Shown: positions 1 through 7,400 of the stretch, one piece after another
How positions within the stretch are numbered: position 1 is the stretch's first letter
Layout of the letters: every line of letters starts with the position of its first letter
Source: Cytophagales bacterium
GTDB lineage: Bacteria > Bacteroidota > Bacteroidia > Cytophagales > Cyclobacteriaceae
Direction: 5' to 3'
Length of the DNA: 21,277 bases
Assembly: GCA_003454975.1 (NCBI GenBank)
Contig: DMST01000062.1
Coordinates: 1-21,277 of the forward strand
Notes under the pieces: model-generated
The model's input: the letters and a program-made list of their open reading frames with translations, nothing else
Told to the model about the DNA's origin: nothing
Database searches by the model: none
Program-made: the position numbers and the translations under genes

Positions 1-1446
1 AGACGCACCGGCCAGAACCTTCCCTCTTGGGAAGGAACCCTGCTTAAAGGGCTAGGCGAGGTAGTCCCGCTATTGCTATCGGGCCTGCTGCTCATCATCA
101 GCTGGCATACGATTCAGGAATGGACGTACCCTGCCGCCGTCGCATTGATCGTGCTGCTCCTCGGGTGGGGCCGTTGGTTCCGCACCCAAAATACGGTGGG
201 TTGGAGCTTTGTACCGCTGCTTATTTTAGCCACCGGCTGGGTGGTGGCTGCCAACGAGGCTGACTCCTTCAGGGTATCGGAGTATCCCCGGTACGGCCAG
301 GCCGTAGTATTTTGTGTGCTACTAGCCCTCTGGGGCTTCCAGTTATTGTTCGCTCGCTATAAGCATACGGGCCACTCTACCTACCCCCTAGCCCAGTTTT
401 TTCGCCAGGTATTCTCACTGGCTATCCCCATCCTGATCCCGCTGGCTTTTCCCGAAACTGCCTCAGAATGGATAGGCACCCACCTCTGGCTGGCCGTACT
501 TGTTGGTTATGGCCTCTACCGTGCCAAACCGTACGCCAGTTTGCGGGTCTTGCTCGTGGTTTTAGCCCTCGTGGGTACCGCCTTCATATTTGTACCCAGT
601 CCGGTGGCCTACGCTACGCCTCTCGCCGTTCTGGGCATTAGTGCACTCATTATGGTAGCTGAGAAGGCCTGGCGAGAATCTAACTGGAACACCACTACCT
701 TACAACCCCTCTTGCATTTGCTGCCCTACTGCATAGCCTTTAGTATTGGGGAGTTGGTCTTACTACTTTTGCAACCTCTGAACGATACCATGCTTTCGGC
801 AATCCCTCAGGTGGGTTGGACAGCCGCTAGTGTTCTATGGATAAGTATTATGGCTAGCCAAAGGCTCTCTTTCATCCGGCATCAACTCCCCACGGTATTA
901 GTAATAGGTATTCTCCTCGCCTACAGTTCGGCTCTCGTGTCACTGGTGGACACCTTCATTGAGATGCCCAATCATACCTATGTCCGGTTAATGATAGGGT
1001 TCAGTGGGCTCTTCATGGGGGTATGGACGTACTTGTTCGTCAACCGCGGCCCGTGGTATACCCCCGAAAAACCCCAACGATGGAACCGCCACATGGTGGG
1101 TTACCAACTCCTTTGGGTGCCCGTATACCTTACCGCATTTTCCATAGTCGGCAATATAACCGGGGCTTTGTGGTCCTTCTTTATGGTAGCCCAGGGCATC
1201 GTACTGCTATTCCTTGCCTTACGGCGCAAATCCGTCCTGCTCAACCGAACCGCCGTATTCTTTTTTGGTGTCTCCCTACTCAAAATCGTATTCTGGGATA
1301 CCCGCAGCTTTGCCACGGTACAGAAAGTATTGGTCCTCATCGGCATTGGCGTGTTACTACTGATAGGCGCCTTCCTTTTTGTACGACTGCGCAAACGCAT
1401 GGAAGAAGCACCCACCGAAGAAACCGTAGCCCGCAAGGAACCCTAG
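1..1446 (+). CDS. DUF2339-type polytopic membrane protein, C-terminal part (5' end outside window)
   Basis: The frame is open from base 1 to the TAG at 1444-1446 (481 codons visible). A TTG at 73 is only an internal codon, so the gene begins left of the window. Almost the whole product is hydrophobic: I count roughly a dozen membrane segments, separated by short polar loops, followed by a basic RLRKRME segment and a charged tail. The last 60 residues (a segment containing LLKIVFWDTRSFATVQKVL, then a glycine/leucine-rich helix) match what I remember of the end of DUF2339 'predicted membrane proteins'. These are large inner-membrane proteins of unknown function, often with a soluble N-terminus that would lie outside this window. 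The assignment rests on remembered motif shape and topology, not on a search. Other multi-pass families cannot be excluded. No terminator is obvious after the stop. Confidence 0.72.
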   Translation, partial: RRTGQNLPSWEGTLLKGLGEVVPLLLSGLLLIISWHTIQEWTYPAAVALIVLLLGWGRWFRTQNTVGWSFVPLLILATGWVVAANEADSFRVSEYPRYGQAVVFCVLLALWGFQLLFARYKHTGHSTYPLAQFFRQVFSLAIPILIPLAFPETASEWIGTHLWLAVLVGYGLYRAKPYASLRVLLVVLALVGTAFIFVPSPVAYATPLAVLGISALIMVAEKAWRESNWNTTTLQPLLHLLPYCIAFSIGELVLLLLQPLNDTMLSAIPQVGWTAASVLWISIMASQRLSFIRHQLPTVLVIGILLAYSSALVSLVDTFIEMPNHTYVRLMIGFSGLFMGVWTYLFVNRGPWYTPEKPQRWNRHMVGYQLLWVPVYLTAFSIVGNITGALWSFFMVAQGIVLLFLALRRKSVLLNRTAVFFFGVSLLKIVFWDTRSFATVQKVLVLIGIGVLLLIGAFLFVRLRKRMEEAPTEETVARKEP

Positions 1447-2166
1447 GCAAGAAGAAAGGAAAAGGTATGGAACGTGATTTCCTACTACAGGCGTGTGTAC
1501 TTCCTTAGCATTACCTTCCTTTTGCCATGCTGGATTCCTGGGAGTCGGAACCTGCCCAGAGGCGTCCATTCTCCTGTACACTGCCCCTACGGCGCTGAAC
1601 TTATTGTCACGGTCTGGCCAGCATTCCAGGGTATATCCATGCTCCTGCTAGGCGAGAGCTACTGCATCGTGTAGGCTTTCTTCCAGCGACAATACACCCG
1701 CGAGGTAGGCGCTGGGGTCAAAAGAATTAGGGAAGATGAGCGAGCTGGGGTAAAAGCCACCAAACCATACAGGAGCAATAGTGGGGGCAGAAAAAGGACA
1801 AGCAAGACCCATGGAATCTTCCTTGGTATGCAACAAGGTACAAAGGATTGGGGAGTCCCATGATTTATCACTGCGGACACAGAGTCTCGCTGAGAGGGCA
1901 CGGAGGAAAGTAATTGTCAGTTGTTATCGAATTTCAACCATTTGACAACGTGAAACTTAAACACCCTCTTAAGAGAGGTTGGTAACATTTCAGGTAACAA
2001 AAAGCTAATTCCTGGCTATTACCTTCAGTTTTTCCAAAATGTAAGGTCCGGTTCATGTGGTACGGTACGCAGGAACACTGCTCCACAAGTTGGGCCATTC
2101 CCTACCAAGAAATTGTCTCTCTTATGAAGTGGTGACCCAACGAAAAGCTGAATAATTACGCGAGAA
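1447..2166. other. 720-bp spacer without a convincing intact gene
   Basis: This gap separates the ends of two convergent genes (1-1446 + and 2167-2913 -). Short open frames occur on both strands but none has a family signature. The most protein-like is the minus-strand frame annotated at 1648-1812. The right part (about 1900-2160) is AT-richer and holds small inverted repeats such as CTCTTAAGAG near 1970 and TAATT/AATTA around 2152-2168. I see no U-tailed terminator and no TAnnTTTG promoter. Confidence 0.6.
1648..1812 (-). pseudogene. Possible short or amber-interrupted ORF
   Basis: On the minus strand an ATG at 1812, preceded by AAGGAAG at a plausible Shine-Dalgarno distance, opens 54 codons ending in TAG at 1648-1650. 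The peptide contains PVWFGGFYPSSLIFPNSFDP, with a composition that looks like real protein (aromatic, Pro/Asn-rich). The same frame stays open beyond the TAG to about 1357, and its first part (QEHGYTLECWPDRDNKFSAV) also looks protein-like. The TAG could therefore be a nonsense mutation in an older gene. I do not recognise a family, and a chance ORF is the main alternative. Confidence 0.27.
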
Positions 2167-2913
2167 TTACAACTCTAGGAATAGCTCTTTATCAAAGCCA
2201 TTGTAGGGCTCACTGATGTAACCGTGTGGATTGCAGATCACTTCGGTTTCGCCAATGGCATACCGAAAGCAATAGTGAGTATGCCCGTGTATCCAGTAAG
2301 TGGGCTGCAGGTCCAGGATAAAATCCTCTAGATTGGAAGCATAAGCCGCCGATACATTATCGTTCAGAAAACGATCCGGCACCGACTTAATGCTAGGGGC
2401 ATGGTGAGTGACTACTACATTCTTTTCCGTACCACTGCTACGCAGGCTTTCCTCCAACCACCGGCGAGAGGCCTGATGGATCACGTAGGTATCAATGCTC
2501 CGTAACTTGGAGTAAGAGGGGTCGCGGCGAATGTACTTGTAGTCGTTCATCATATTTTGGCAGAGCTGACCGTATACCTTAGGGTCACCAAAAAGTGAAA
2601 AATCGGTCCAAAGCGTGGCCCCGTGAAAAGTAATATCTTCTATGACGACTGACTGGTCCTCAAGCACATGTATGTGGGTTCCTTTCGCTGCTTCCTTTAC
2701 CCGGTGTAAAGTTTTCGGGTACGCCCCCTTATAGTACTCATGGTTGCCCAGCACGTAGACAATGGGAATTTGGGGTAATTCATCCAGCATCCATTGTATC
2801 CCTTTCACTCCTAGATCTACGTCGCCAGCCAGCACAATAAGGTCCGCCTGATCAAAGGAAAGCTCCTGAAAACCAAACTCACGGTGCAAATCACTGAGTA
2901 CCTGAATCTTCAT
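2167..2913 (-). CDS. Calcineurin-like metallophosphoesterase
   Basis: This 248-residue cytosolic protein carries the complete di-metal site of the calcineurin-like phosphoesterase superfamily: D8 and H10 (SDLH), D31/D33 (GDVD), N57-H58 (GNHEYY), H170/H171 (THHAPS) and H209-x-H211 (HGHTH). Family members hydrolyse phosphomono- or diesters with two bound metal ions (Mn, Fe or Zn). The physiological substrate cannot be read from sequence. The length is normal for a single-domain member and no signal peptide is present, so it should act in the cytoplasm. The start is the ATG at 2913-2911, which puts the first metal motif at residues 7-10, its usual place. The ribosome-binding site is weak, as is common in Bacteroidota. 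The gene stands alone. Between 2914 and 3066 I see neither a gene nor a clear promoter; a minus-strand promoter at 3284-3313 could reach it only by reading through the terminator at 3067-3097. Confidence 0.92.
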   Translation of the reverse strand: MKIQVLSDLHREFGFQELSFDQADLIVLAGDVDLGVKGIQWMLDELPQIPIVYVLGNHEYYKGAYPKTLHRVKEAAKGTHIHVLEDQSVVIEDITFHGATLWTDFSLFGDPKVYGQLCQNMMNDYKYIRRDPSYSKLRSIDTYVIHQASRRWLEESLRSSGTEKNVVVTHHAPSIKSVPDRFLNDNVSAAYASNLEDFILDLQPTYWIHGHTHYCFRYAIGETEVICNPHGYISEPYNGFDKELFLEL

Positions 2914-3066
2914 GAAGGTAATCTGCTTGGAAATGGCTTCGATAGCAAGGAGAGTGAACTATTTTACGCCGGGATGCAGAGGATAAACCCCAACAGAGAA
3001 ACCTTGAAGCGTAAGCCAAGGCACGACTTCAGTTTGCCTATCACAACCTCAACGACCCAAAATACA

Positions 3067-3097
3067 TAAAAGCCCCACTCAACGAGCGAGGCTTTTA
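3067..3097 (-). terminator. Intrinsic terminator
   Basis: TAAAAGCC at 3067-3074 pairs with GGCTTTTA at 3090-3097. Read on the minus strand the inner part also pairs throughout, using G-U wobbles, around a GTT loop, giving about 13-14 pairs. On the plus strand two inner positions mismatch. This asymmetry says it works mainly for leftward transcription. A U-rich tail (TTTTATGTATTTT) follows. Confidence 0.75.
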
Positions 3098-3278
3098 TCA
3101 ATTCTAACTAAACTACTCTGTTTGCTTTTATATTCTAAGTGCAGCAGGGGCTTCCCTTATGGATAACCTAGCCAACCGCTGCATTCTCTTCTGCTATTGA
3201 ATCAGTCTCATTCGGGATGTGTTCTCTTATAAGAAAGAATGGCAAGTAACCTTATTCTTATTTAGACCGATTATAAAC
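3067..3278 (-). ncRNA. Candidate small RNA 2 (about 210 nt), minus strand
   Basis: A consensus Bacteroidota promoter (3284-3313) fires leftwards, and a stable hairpin with a U-rich tail closes the segment at 3067-3097. This predicts a transcript of about 205-212 nt. No reading frame of useful length with a start lies inside. A central hairpin is visible on the minus strand: TGCAGC pairs with GCTGCA (about 3183-3139) and an inner GGCT pairs with AGCC. Length and a long central hairpin are in the range of 6S-type RNAs, but I recognise no diagnostic sequence, so the class is left open. Alternatively it is only an attenuated leader of the metallophosphoesterase gene. Confidence 0.35.
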
Positions 3279-3283
3279 TAAGA

Positions 3284-3313
3284 CAAATATAGTCCTCTAT
3301 TTGATCTTACAAA
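3284..3313 (-). promoter_or_regulatory. Bacteroidota-type promoter, leftward
   Basis: On the minus strand TTTG (3313-3310) is followed after 18 nt by TATATTTG (3291-3284). This matches the major-sigma-factor consensus of Bacteroidota (TTTG, about 19 nt, TAnnTTTG) at every defined base. Initiation is expected near 3278. The first terminator downstream is at 3067-3097. Confidence 0.65.
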
Positions 3314-3396
3314 AGGTTGAAGCGAAAGAGATGCAGGCTTTAAGAAAAAGAGGTTATTTGGGGAAAGAACCAATTTCAGGACGGGTAATACAAATT

Positions 3397-3429
3397 AAAA
3401 AAGCCCGACTCATCGAGTAGGGCTTTTTT
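3397..3429 (-). terminator. Strong intrinsic terminator, symmetrical
   Basis: AAAAAAGCCC (3397-3406) and GGGCTTTTTT (3420-3429) are perfect complements. Inside, ACTC/GAGT pair around an ATC loop with one mismatch pair between the stems. It has oligo-T on both strands and so can act in either direction. Given the leftward promoter at 3540-3569 it most likely ends that transcript. It resembles the hairpin at 3067-3097 in the stem core (AAGCC...ACTCA.CGAG...GGCTT). Confidence 0.85.
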
Positions 3430-3534
3430 ACTGTATACCTAAAACTATTCTAATAAGCAGAAGGGCAAGCCCATCTGTGAAACGTTCGTGCTGATGAAAG
3501 AAGGCAGCGTTCCTACCACTCAAACATGCAACAC
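3397..3534 (-). ncRNA. Candidate small RNA 1 (about 130-138 nt), minus strand
   Basis: This is the predicted product of the operator-flanked leftward promoter at 3540-3569, ending in the strong terminator at 3397-3429. Inside, only marginal frames exist: 24 codons from a GTG and about 33 from a TTG, neither with a Shine-Dalgarno site. The second frame ends in TAA directly before the terminator hairpin. A short GGGC-TT-GCCC hairpin sits near 3467. It could be a regulatory RNA under the control of whatever binds the palindromes, or a very short peptide gene. No known RNA family was recognised. Confidence 0.38.
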
Positions 3535-3579
3535 TGTTGCAAATATAAATAAAAGATCCTTAAGTGCAACAGTGTTGCA
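3527..3579. promoter_or_regulatory. Pair of 15-bp palindromic operator-like sites
   Basis: TGCAACACTGTTGCA (3527-3541) and TGCAACAGTGTTGCA (3565-3579) are each 7-1-7 palindromes and exact reverse complements of one another, with centres 38 bp apart. The right one covers the -33 TTG of a leftward promoter. The left one overlaps the last bases of its -7 element and the expected start site. That placement is typical of a repressor operator pair. The 7-1-7 form resembles Fur-family (for example Zur-type) boxes, which would fit the cysteine-motif exported protein transcribed rightwards from 3802. The regulator's identity is my inference and no regulator gene lies in the window. A weak rightward element (TTG 3574-3576, 21 nt, TTGATTTG 3598-3605) also overlaps the right palindrome. 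Confidence 0.6.
3540..3569 (-). promoter_or_regulatory. Bacteroidota-type promoter, leftward, inside the operator pair
   Basis: On the minus strand GTTG (the TTG is at 3569-3567) is followed by exactly 19 nt and then TATATTTG (3547-3540), a full match to the TAnnTTTG -7 element. Its start site should lie near 3534, at the centre of the left palindrome. Confidence 0.65.
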
Positions 3580-3594
3580 AAAACAACGTTCGTG

Positions 3595-3801
3595 TGATTG
3601 ATTTGTACCTATTGAAGAATGATCGCCATAGAAAATCCGTTAGGATACGTTCATAAAAAAGCGAATACCATTCGTCATTTGTAAAGCAAATGCCTACGCT
3701 TATGTACCCCTATCAGAGTAAACTTGGGGTCCCTCTTGTAGAAAATAGGTACCTTAGTGGAAGTACAAGGAGGCCCTGAAAAGGAGGGCTACTATAGACG
3801 T
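3595..3801 (+). other. Leader region of the exported-protein gene
   Basis: This stretch lies between the operator region and the ATG at 3802. It carries two visible hairpins: CATTTG-TAAAG-CAAATG at 3676-3692, and ACCCC (3706-3710) pairing with GGGGT (3726-3730). Neither has a U-tail. I recognise no riboswitch class. If transcription starts near 3612 the leader would be about 190 nt, long enough for RNA-level control, but this is not demonstrated. Confidence 0.3.
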
Positions 3802-4266
3802 ATGAATAGAAAAGTTGTTTTAAAAGGTTGTATTCCGATCCTCTTGGTGTTGCTAATGGCGGCAAAACCTACCCCCTCATTACTGGATGATCCTACCGGT
3901 TGGGACCGACTGATGCTGGTGCGCTACCACTGGGCGTGGTCCGATGAATATGAGATGGAAGTACCGGTACCCGAATTTCCCCTCGCACTCCGTAATTTAG
4001 AAGGGTCTGAATATACCCTATCCGGCTACTATTTGCCTGCGGAATTGGACAAAGGTGAGATGTTTCTTTCCATGCAGCCGTACAGTTCGTGCTTCTTTTG
4101 CGGCGGAGCCGGACCAGAAACGGTAGCCGAAGTGCACTTTAGCGGACGTACCCCGAAGCTCTCGTTGGATGAGGTAGTTACGGTACGCGGCCGATTGGTG
4201 CTTAATCGAGACGATTACGCCCACTTATTCTTCATTCTTAAAGATGCCTCCTTGGTAAAGGAATGA
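3802..4266 (+). CDS. Small exported protein with CFFCGGAGPE motif, possible metal link
   Basis: The product is 154 residues from the ATG at 3802; an in-frame GTG at 3757 would add a charged, unlikely extension before the signal peptide. AAGGAGG lies about 14 bases upstream of the ATG. The N-terminus (MNRK, then a hydrophobic stretch to about residue 21, LLVLLMAAK) is a signal peptide. C10 is not in a lipobox. The mature part looks all-beta and contains YSSCFFCGGAGPE (residues 94-106) with a CxxC pair at C97/C100. I remember this motif from uncharacterised Bacteroidota periplasmic proteins related to the DUF3299-like group, some thought to be near metal-homeostasis genes. That memory is uncertain and no enzymatic function is implied. 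The paired palindromes at 3527-3579, if they control this gene, would fit metal-responsive expression. The gene is monocistronic. An imperfect 23-bp inverted repeat centred near 4305 follows the stop. Confidence 0.75.
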   Translation: MNRKVVLKGCIPILLVLLMAAKPTPSLLDDPTGWDRLMLVRYHWAWSDEYEMEVPVPEFPLALRNLEGSEYTLSGYYLPAELDKGEMFLSMQPYSSCFFCGGAGPETVAEVHFSGRTPKLSLDEVVTVRGRLVLNRDDYAHLFFILKDASLVKE

Positions 4267-4343
4267 GTTGTCGTTGATAGTTGGCCTTGGTGACTTGGAT
4301 GGCATGCCAACCAAAGCAGGAGAATAGCACGACCATCATAGCC

Positions 4344-4462
4344 ATGAACCCGCCCCATAAGTTACCCCCGGGGAGACACTGGAAATTCTACAGGAACTGC
4401 AATTAGAGGCTGCGGCTTTAAAACGGAAGGCCGATGCACTGGGCACCGGCCACCCATCCTAA
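4344..4462 (+). pseudogene. Possible frameshifted small ORF
   Basis: A reading frame at 4361-4462 encodes an amphipathic, coiled-coil-like C-terminus (LEILQELQLEAAALKRKADA, ending GTGHPS and TAA). It has no start codon: a TAA at 4358-4360 precedes it. An ATG at 4344 in another frame (MNPPHKL) would join it if one base were added near the CCCCCGGGG run at 4364-4372, giving about 39 residues. This looks like a small gene broken at a homopolymer, or a sequencing or assembly slip. Chance cannot be excluded. The TAA ends two bases from the stop of the convergent kinase gene. Confidence 0.25.
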
Positions 4463-4464
4463 GC

Positions 4465-7400
4465 TTATACCTTTACCCCCATCACCAGTACATCATCTAT
4501 TTGTTCCTCATGCCCCGTGTGCATCCAAGACATTAGGGCTTCGTCTAGCTTTTTCTGTTGTTGCTCCATGGGGCTTTCCGCTATTTCTGTGAGCAATCCA
4601 CGGAATCGCTTGGTAGAGTACTTGGCTTTTTCTGTACCACCAAACTGGTCTTGGAAGCCGTCCGAAAACAAGTAGAACGTAGTTGGGATCGGCGTGCCGT
4701 CTTCTTCTGCTAATGGCACGGTGTGCAAGGAGAAGGTACCAAGCTTGCGTGTACTGCTGGCACTACCGCCAATAGACATGCGATCTGCCTTTACCTGGTG
4801 GGTTTCCCCTTTCTGCATATACACAAGTGGATTACGGGCACCTGAAAACAGCAACTGCTTATTTTTAGGATCAATAACCGCCAAGGCCAGGTCCATTCCG
4901 TCACGGTTTTGCGAATCCTGCTGTCGTAGGGCTTTGCGCACACTGAGCTGTAGCTCGTCCAAAATCGCCTCCGGCGACTCGATATGCTTCTTCGTTAGTA
5001 TTTCGTCCAGCAGGCTATTCCCAATCATGGACATCAGGGCGCCGGGCACCCCATGTCCGGTACAGTCTACCGCCGCAATAAAGGTCTTGCCGCTCTGTTC
5101 ATGCACCCAGTAGAAGTCACCAGATACCACGTCGCGGGGTTTGAAGAAGATAAAGCTCTCGGGTACAAGGGCCTGCACCTCGGGCAGGGGTAGCAGCATG
5201 GCCGACTGGATGTCCTTTGCGTATCGGATACTGGACATCACCTTCTCGTTGGTCTTCTCAATCTGAAATTTTTGTTCTTCAATCAGTTCTTTCTGCTGTA
5301 GTACCTCACGGGTACGTTCTCGTACTTTACCTTCCAGGTCATCGTACAGAAGCGCATTTTCGAGTGAAATGGCAATCTGAGAAGACAGTAAGTTGAGTAC
5401 AGAGAGCCGCTCTTGCACGAACATATCAGGCGCAGAATAGTGTTCCAGGTAGAGCACACCCAATAACTGTCCCTGCTTGAGCAAGGGAAGTCCCAGTACA
5501 TTTCGGGGTTGCTTTTCGGACAAATAAGGATCGTTCTGGTATTGGCCTTCCTTGTGTGGGTCAGTGAGAACCAGCGTCTTTTGAGAGCGCGCCACGTAGT
5601 ACACAATGGCCCCTGGAGCCAAATGGCGGTGCTCGTCCAACACCAACCCTTGAGCAAAGGCCCGGTGCCCGGAAGTATAGTCAATCTCTGCCTCTACTAC
5701 CAGCTTTTGCTGATTCTGGAACAGCAGTACGGCCCGCTGGGCACCGGCATTCTCCATCACCACTTCCAGCATCTTCTCCAACAGTACCGCCAATACAATC
5801 TCACCCGAGATCACTTGCGAACTCTTGATGATACTGATCAGGTCAATATCAAATTTGTTGGTAGTGGCAGTGGTGCCCTCAATACTGATGGTATCGGCAC
5901 GGGTTTGCTGGCCCAACCAGCCGCTATGCACGGTTTCCAATTGGCGAACCTTCAGCGAATTTTGCCAACGGCGGTACAGACTGTGGGCTTCCAGCAGATG
6001 GTATTTCGCCAGGGAATTATTGCCTTGTTCCCGGCACAAGGAGGCGCTGCGTTCGTGAGCCATGGCGGCATCCTGCAGCATTTTGGCTTCTTGCGCCTGC
6101 GATTGCACCCGCTGGTACAGGTCTTGAGCTTTGGTAGTATTACCACTCAATCGAGCCAGCTCTGCTTGGAGAAAGAGATGCTTGTGCAGGAAATTGACAG
6201 GGGTCTTCTTAGCCCACTTTTTCAGCTTCTTGCTACCGCTTTTGATGAATTTGCGGGCCTCCCCTTTTTCTTTACTATTCAGCTGCGGGTAACGCCGGGC
6301 CTGGATTAAGGATTTGGCATAGTAATACTGTACCAAATCTACGGTGGCGGTAACGGCCCCCAGGTTTTCTTCAAAGGCCAGTACTGCCTCCCATGCCTTG
6401 TCTAGCTCATCGAGTATCAGGTGCCCATTCATACGGCCCCATTGGATGGCTGCCAGAGCGGTCTGATTTTTGGCTTCTTTGAACTCCGCAATGAGTGCTT
6501 CCTCGTCCAACTCCTTACCGTCCCAGGTGATGAGTTCGGTATCATCTTCGGTGAGCCAGGCCGAAAGCAGGTGAACAGCCAGATATTCGGTGTACTTGGA
6601 GGGAATGCGAAGCTTTTCTCGCAGTGCTTTTTGATAAATACGTGCCTGCTCCTTTACCTCACGCAGGGGGATACCGGCCACGTAACTCATCTTAGAACCC
6701 GACACGGCCGCGTAAGATGCGAATTCAAAATCGCCGATTTCGAGGCATCGGAAATACAGTTCCTCCTGGGCCTTCACCACATCACGCACCGGCTCCAGCC
6801 AGTGTCTTACAAAGTGGCGATGCAGAAAGCCAATCCGGCCTTCTAGTTTGGTAGGCTTCAGCTTCTGCGCCAGCTCCTCGCCTAGCTTACCTAGCTTGTA
6901 GCCGTAGTCAATGTTGCCCAGGCCAGCAATCATGTTGAGGGCAAAAGACATGTAGGTATAGGGCGAATAGACCGTATGCCCATTTTTGAGCATCACCTGT
7001 ACTTGAGCCGGGGCCAGAATGGGTAGGTATTCGGGCCGGGAGAAATAGACCACAATGCCCAGATTGAGAAGTGTACGCTCCATCGCTTCGTGCTCAGGAT
7101 TGTCGGTAACCTTCAGCTTGAGTAGGTTATTGAGCCCTACGCGATCCAGGCGGAATTTAGCCCCCAAAATACCGATGATCACGTTGATCAATTTGGGTGA
7201 CTTCAGCTTGATGCCCTGCAAGGCTACTACTTCCATGCCCACCTCAAATGCTTCCACGTACTCTTGCTGGGCCTTGTGATACTCCCCTTTGATTTCGAGG
7301 GCTTGTACTTTGTCCAGTGTAGAATCCGCCTTGTCCATCAGCATCTGTAGCCAACGTTGGGTAGATTCATTACCTCCCACAAAATAGGCGTTCTCCAGGG

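Larger units (their letters stand above)
3481..3594 (+). repeat. 10-bp direct repeat flanking the palindrome pair
   Basis: AACGTTCGTG occurs at 3481-3490 and again at 3585-3594. Both copies are followed by TGAT, allowing one inserted base. The repeats bracket a 94-bp segment that contains both palindromes and the leftward promoter. Possible meanings are additional protein-binding sites or a trace of a small duplication or insertion. The internal ends are not terminal-inverted-repeat-like, so a MITE is not supported. Confidence 0.4.

Noticed and set aside
1023..1508. A 161-codon plus-strand frame overlapping the end of the DUF2339-type gene
   Set aside because: It is out of frame with a clearly membrane-protein-coding frame and is rich in Arg/Pro/His, as expected of a shadow.
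2884..3069. A 61-codon plus-strand frame overlapping the start of the metallophosphoesterase
   Set aside because: It runs antisense over the conserved N-terminus of that enzyme, lacks a ribosome-binding site and has no recognisable content.
3491..3584. A MITE or small insertion element between the AACGTTCGTG repeats
   Set aside because: The inner ends do not form terminal inverted repeats. The only inverted repeats are the internal palindromes, better explained as operators.
3757..3801. GTG at 3757 as the start of the CFFC-motif protein
   Set aside because: It would place a charged, Gly/Glu-rich segment ahead of an otherwise well-formed signal peptide; the ATG at 3802 is better.
5509..6309. 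A 266-codon plus-strand open frame inside the kinase/phosphatase gene
   Set aside because: It lies wholly antisense to a gene with unmistakable domain motifs, has no family signature and looks like a shadow of its codon bias.
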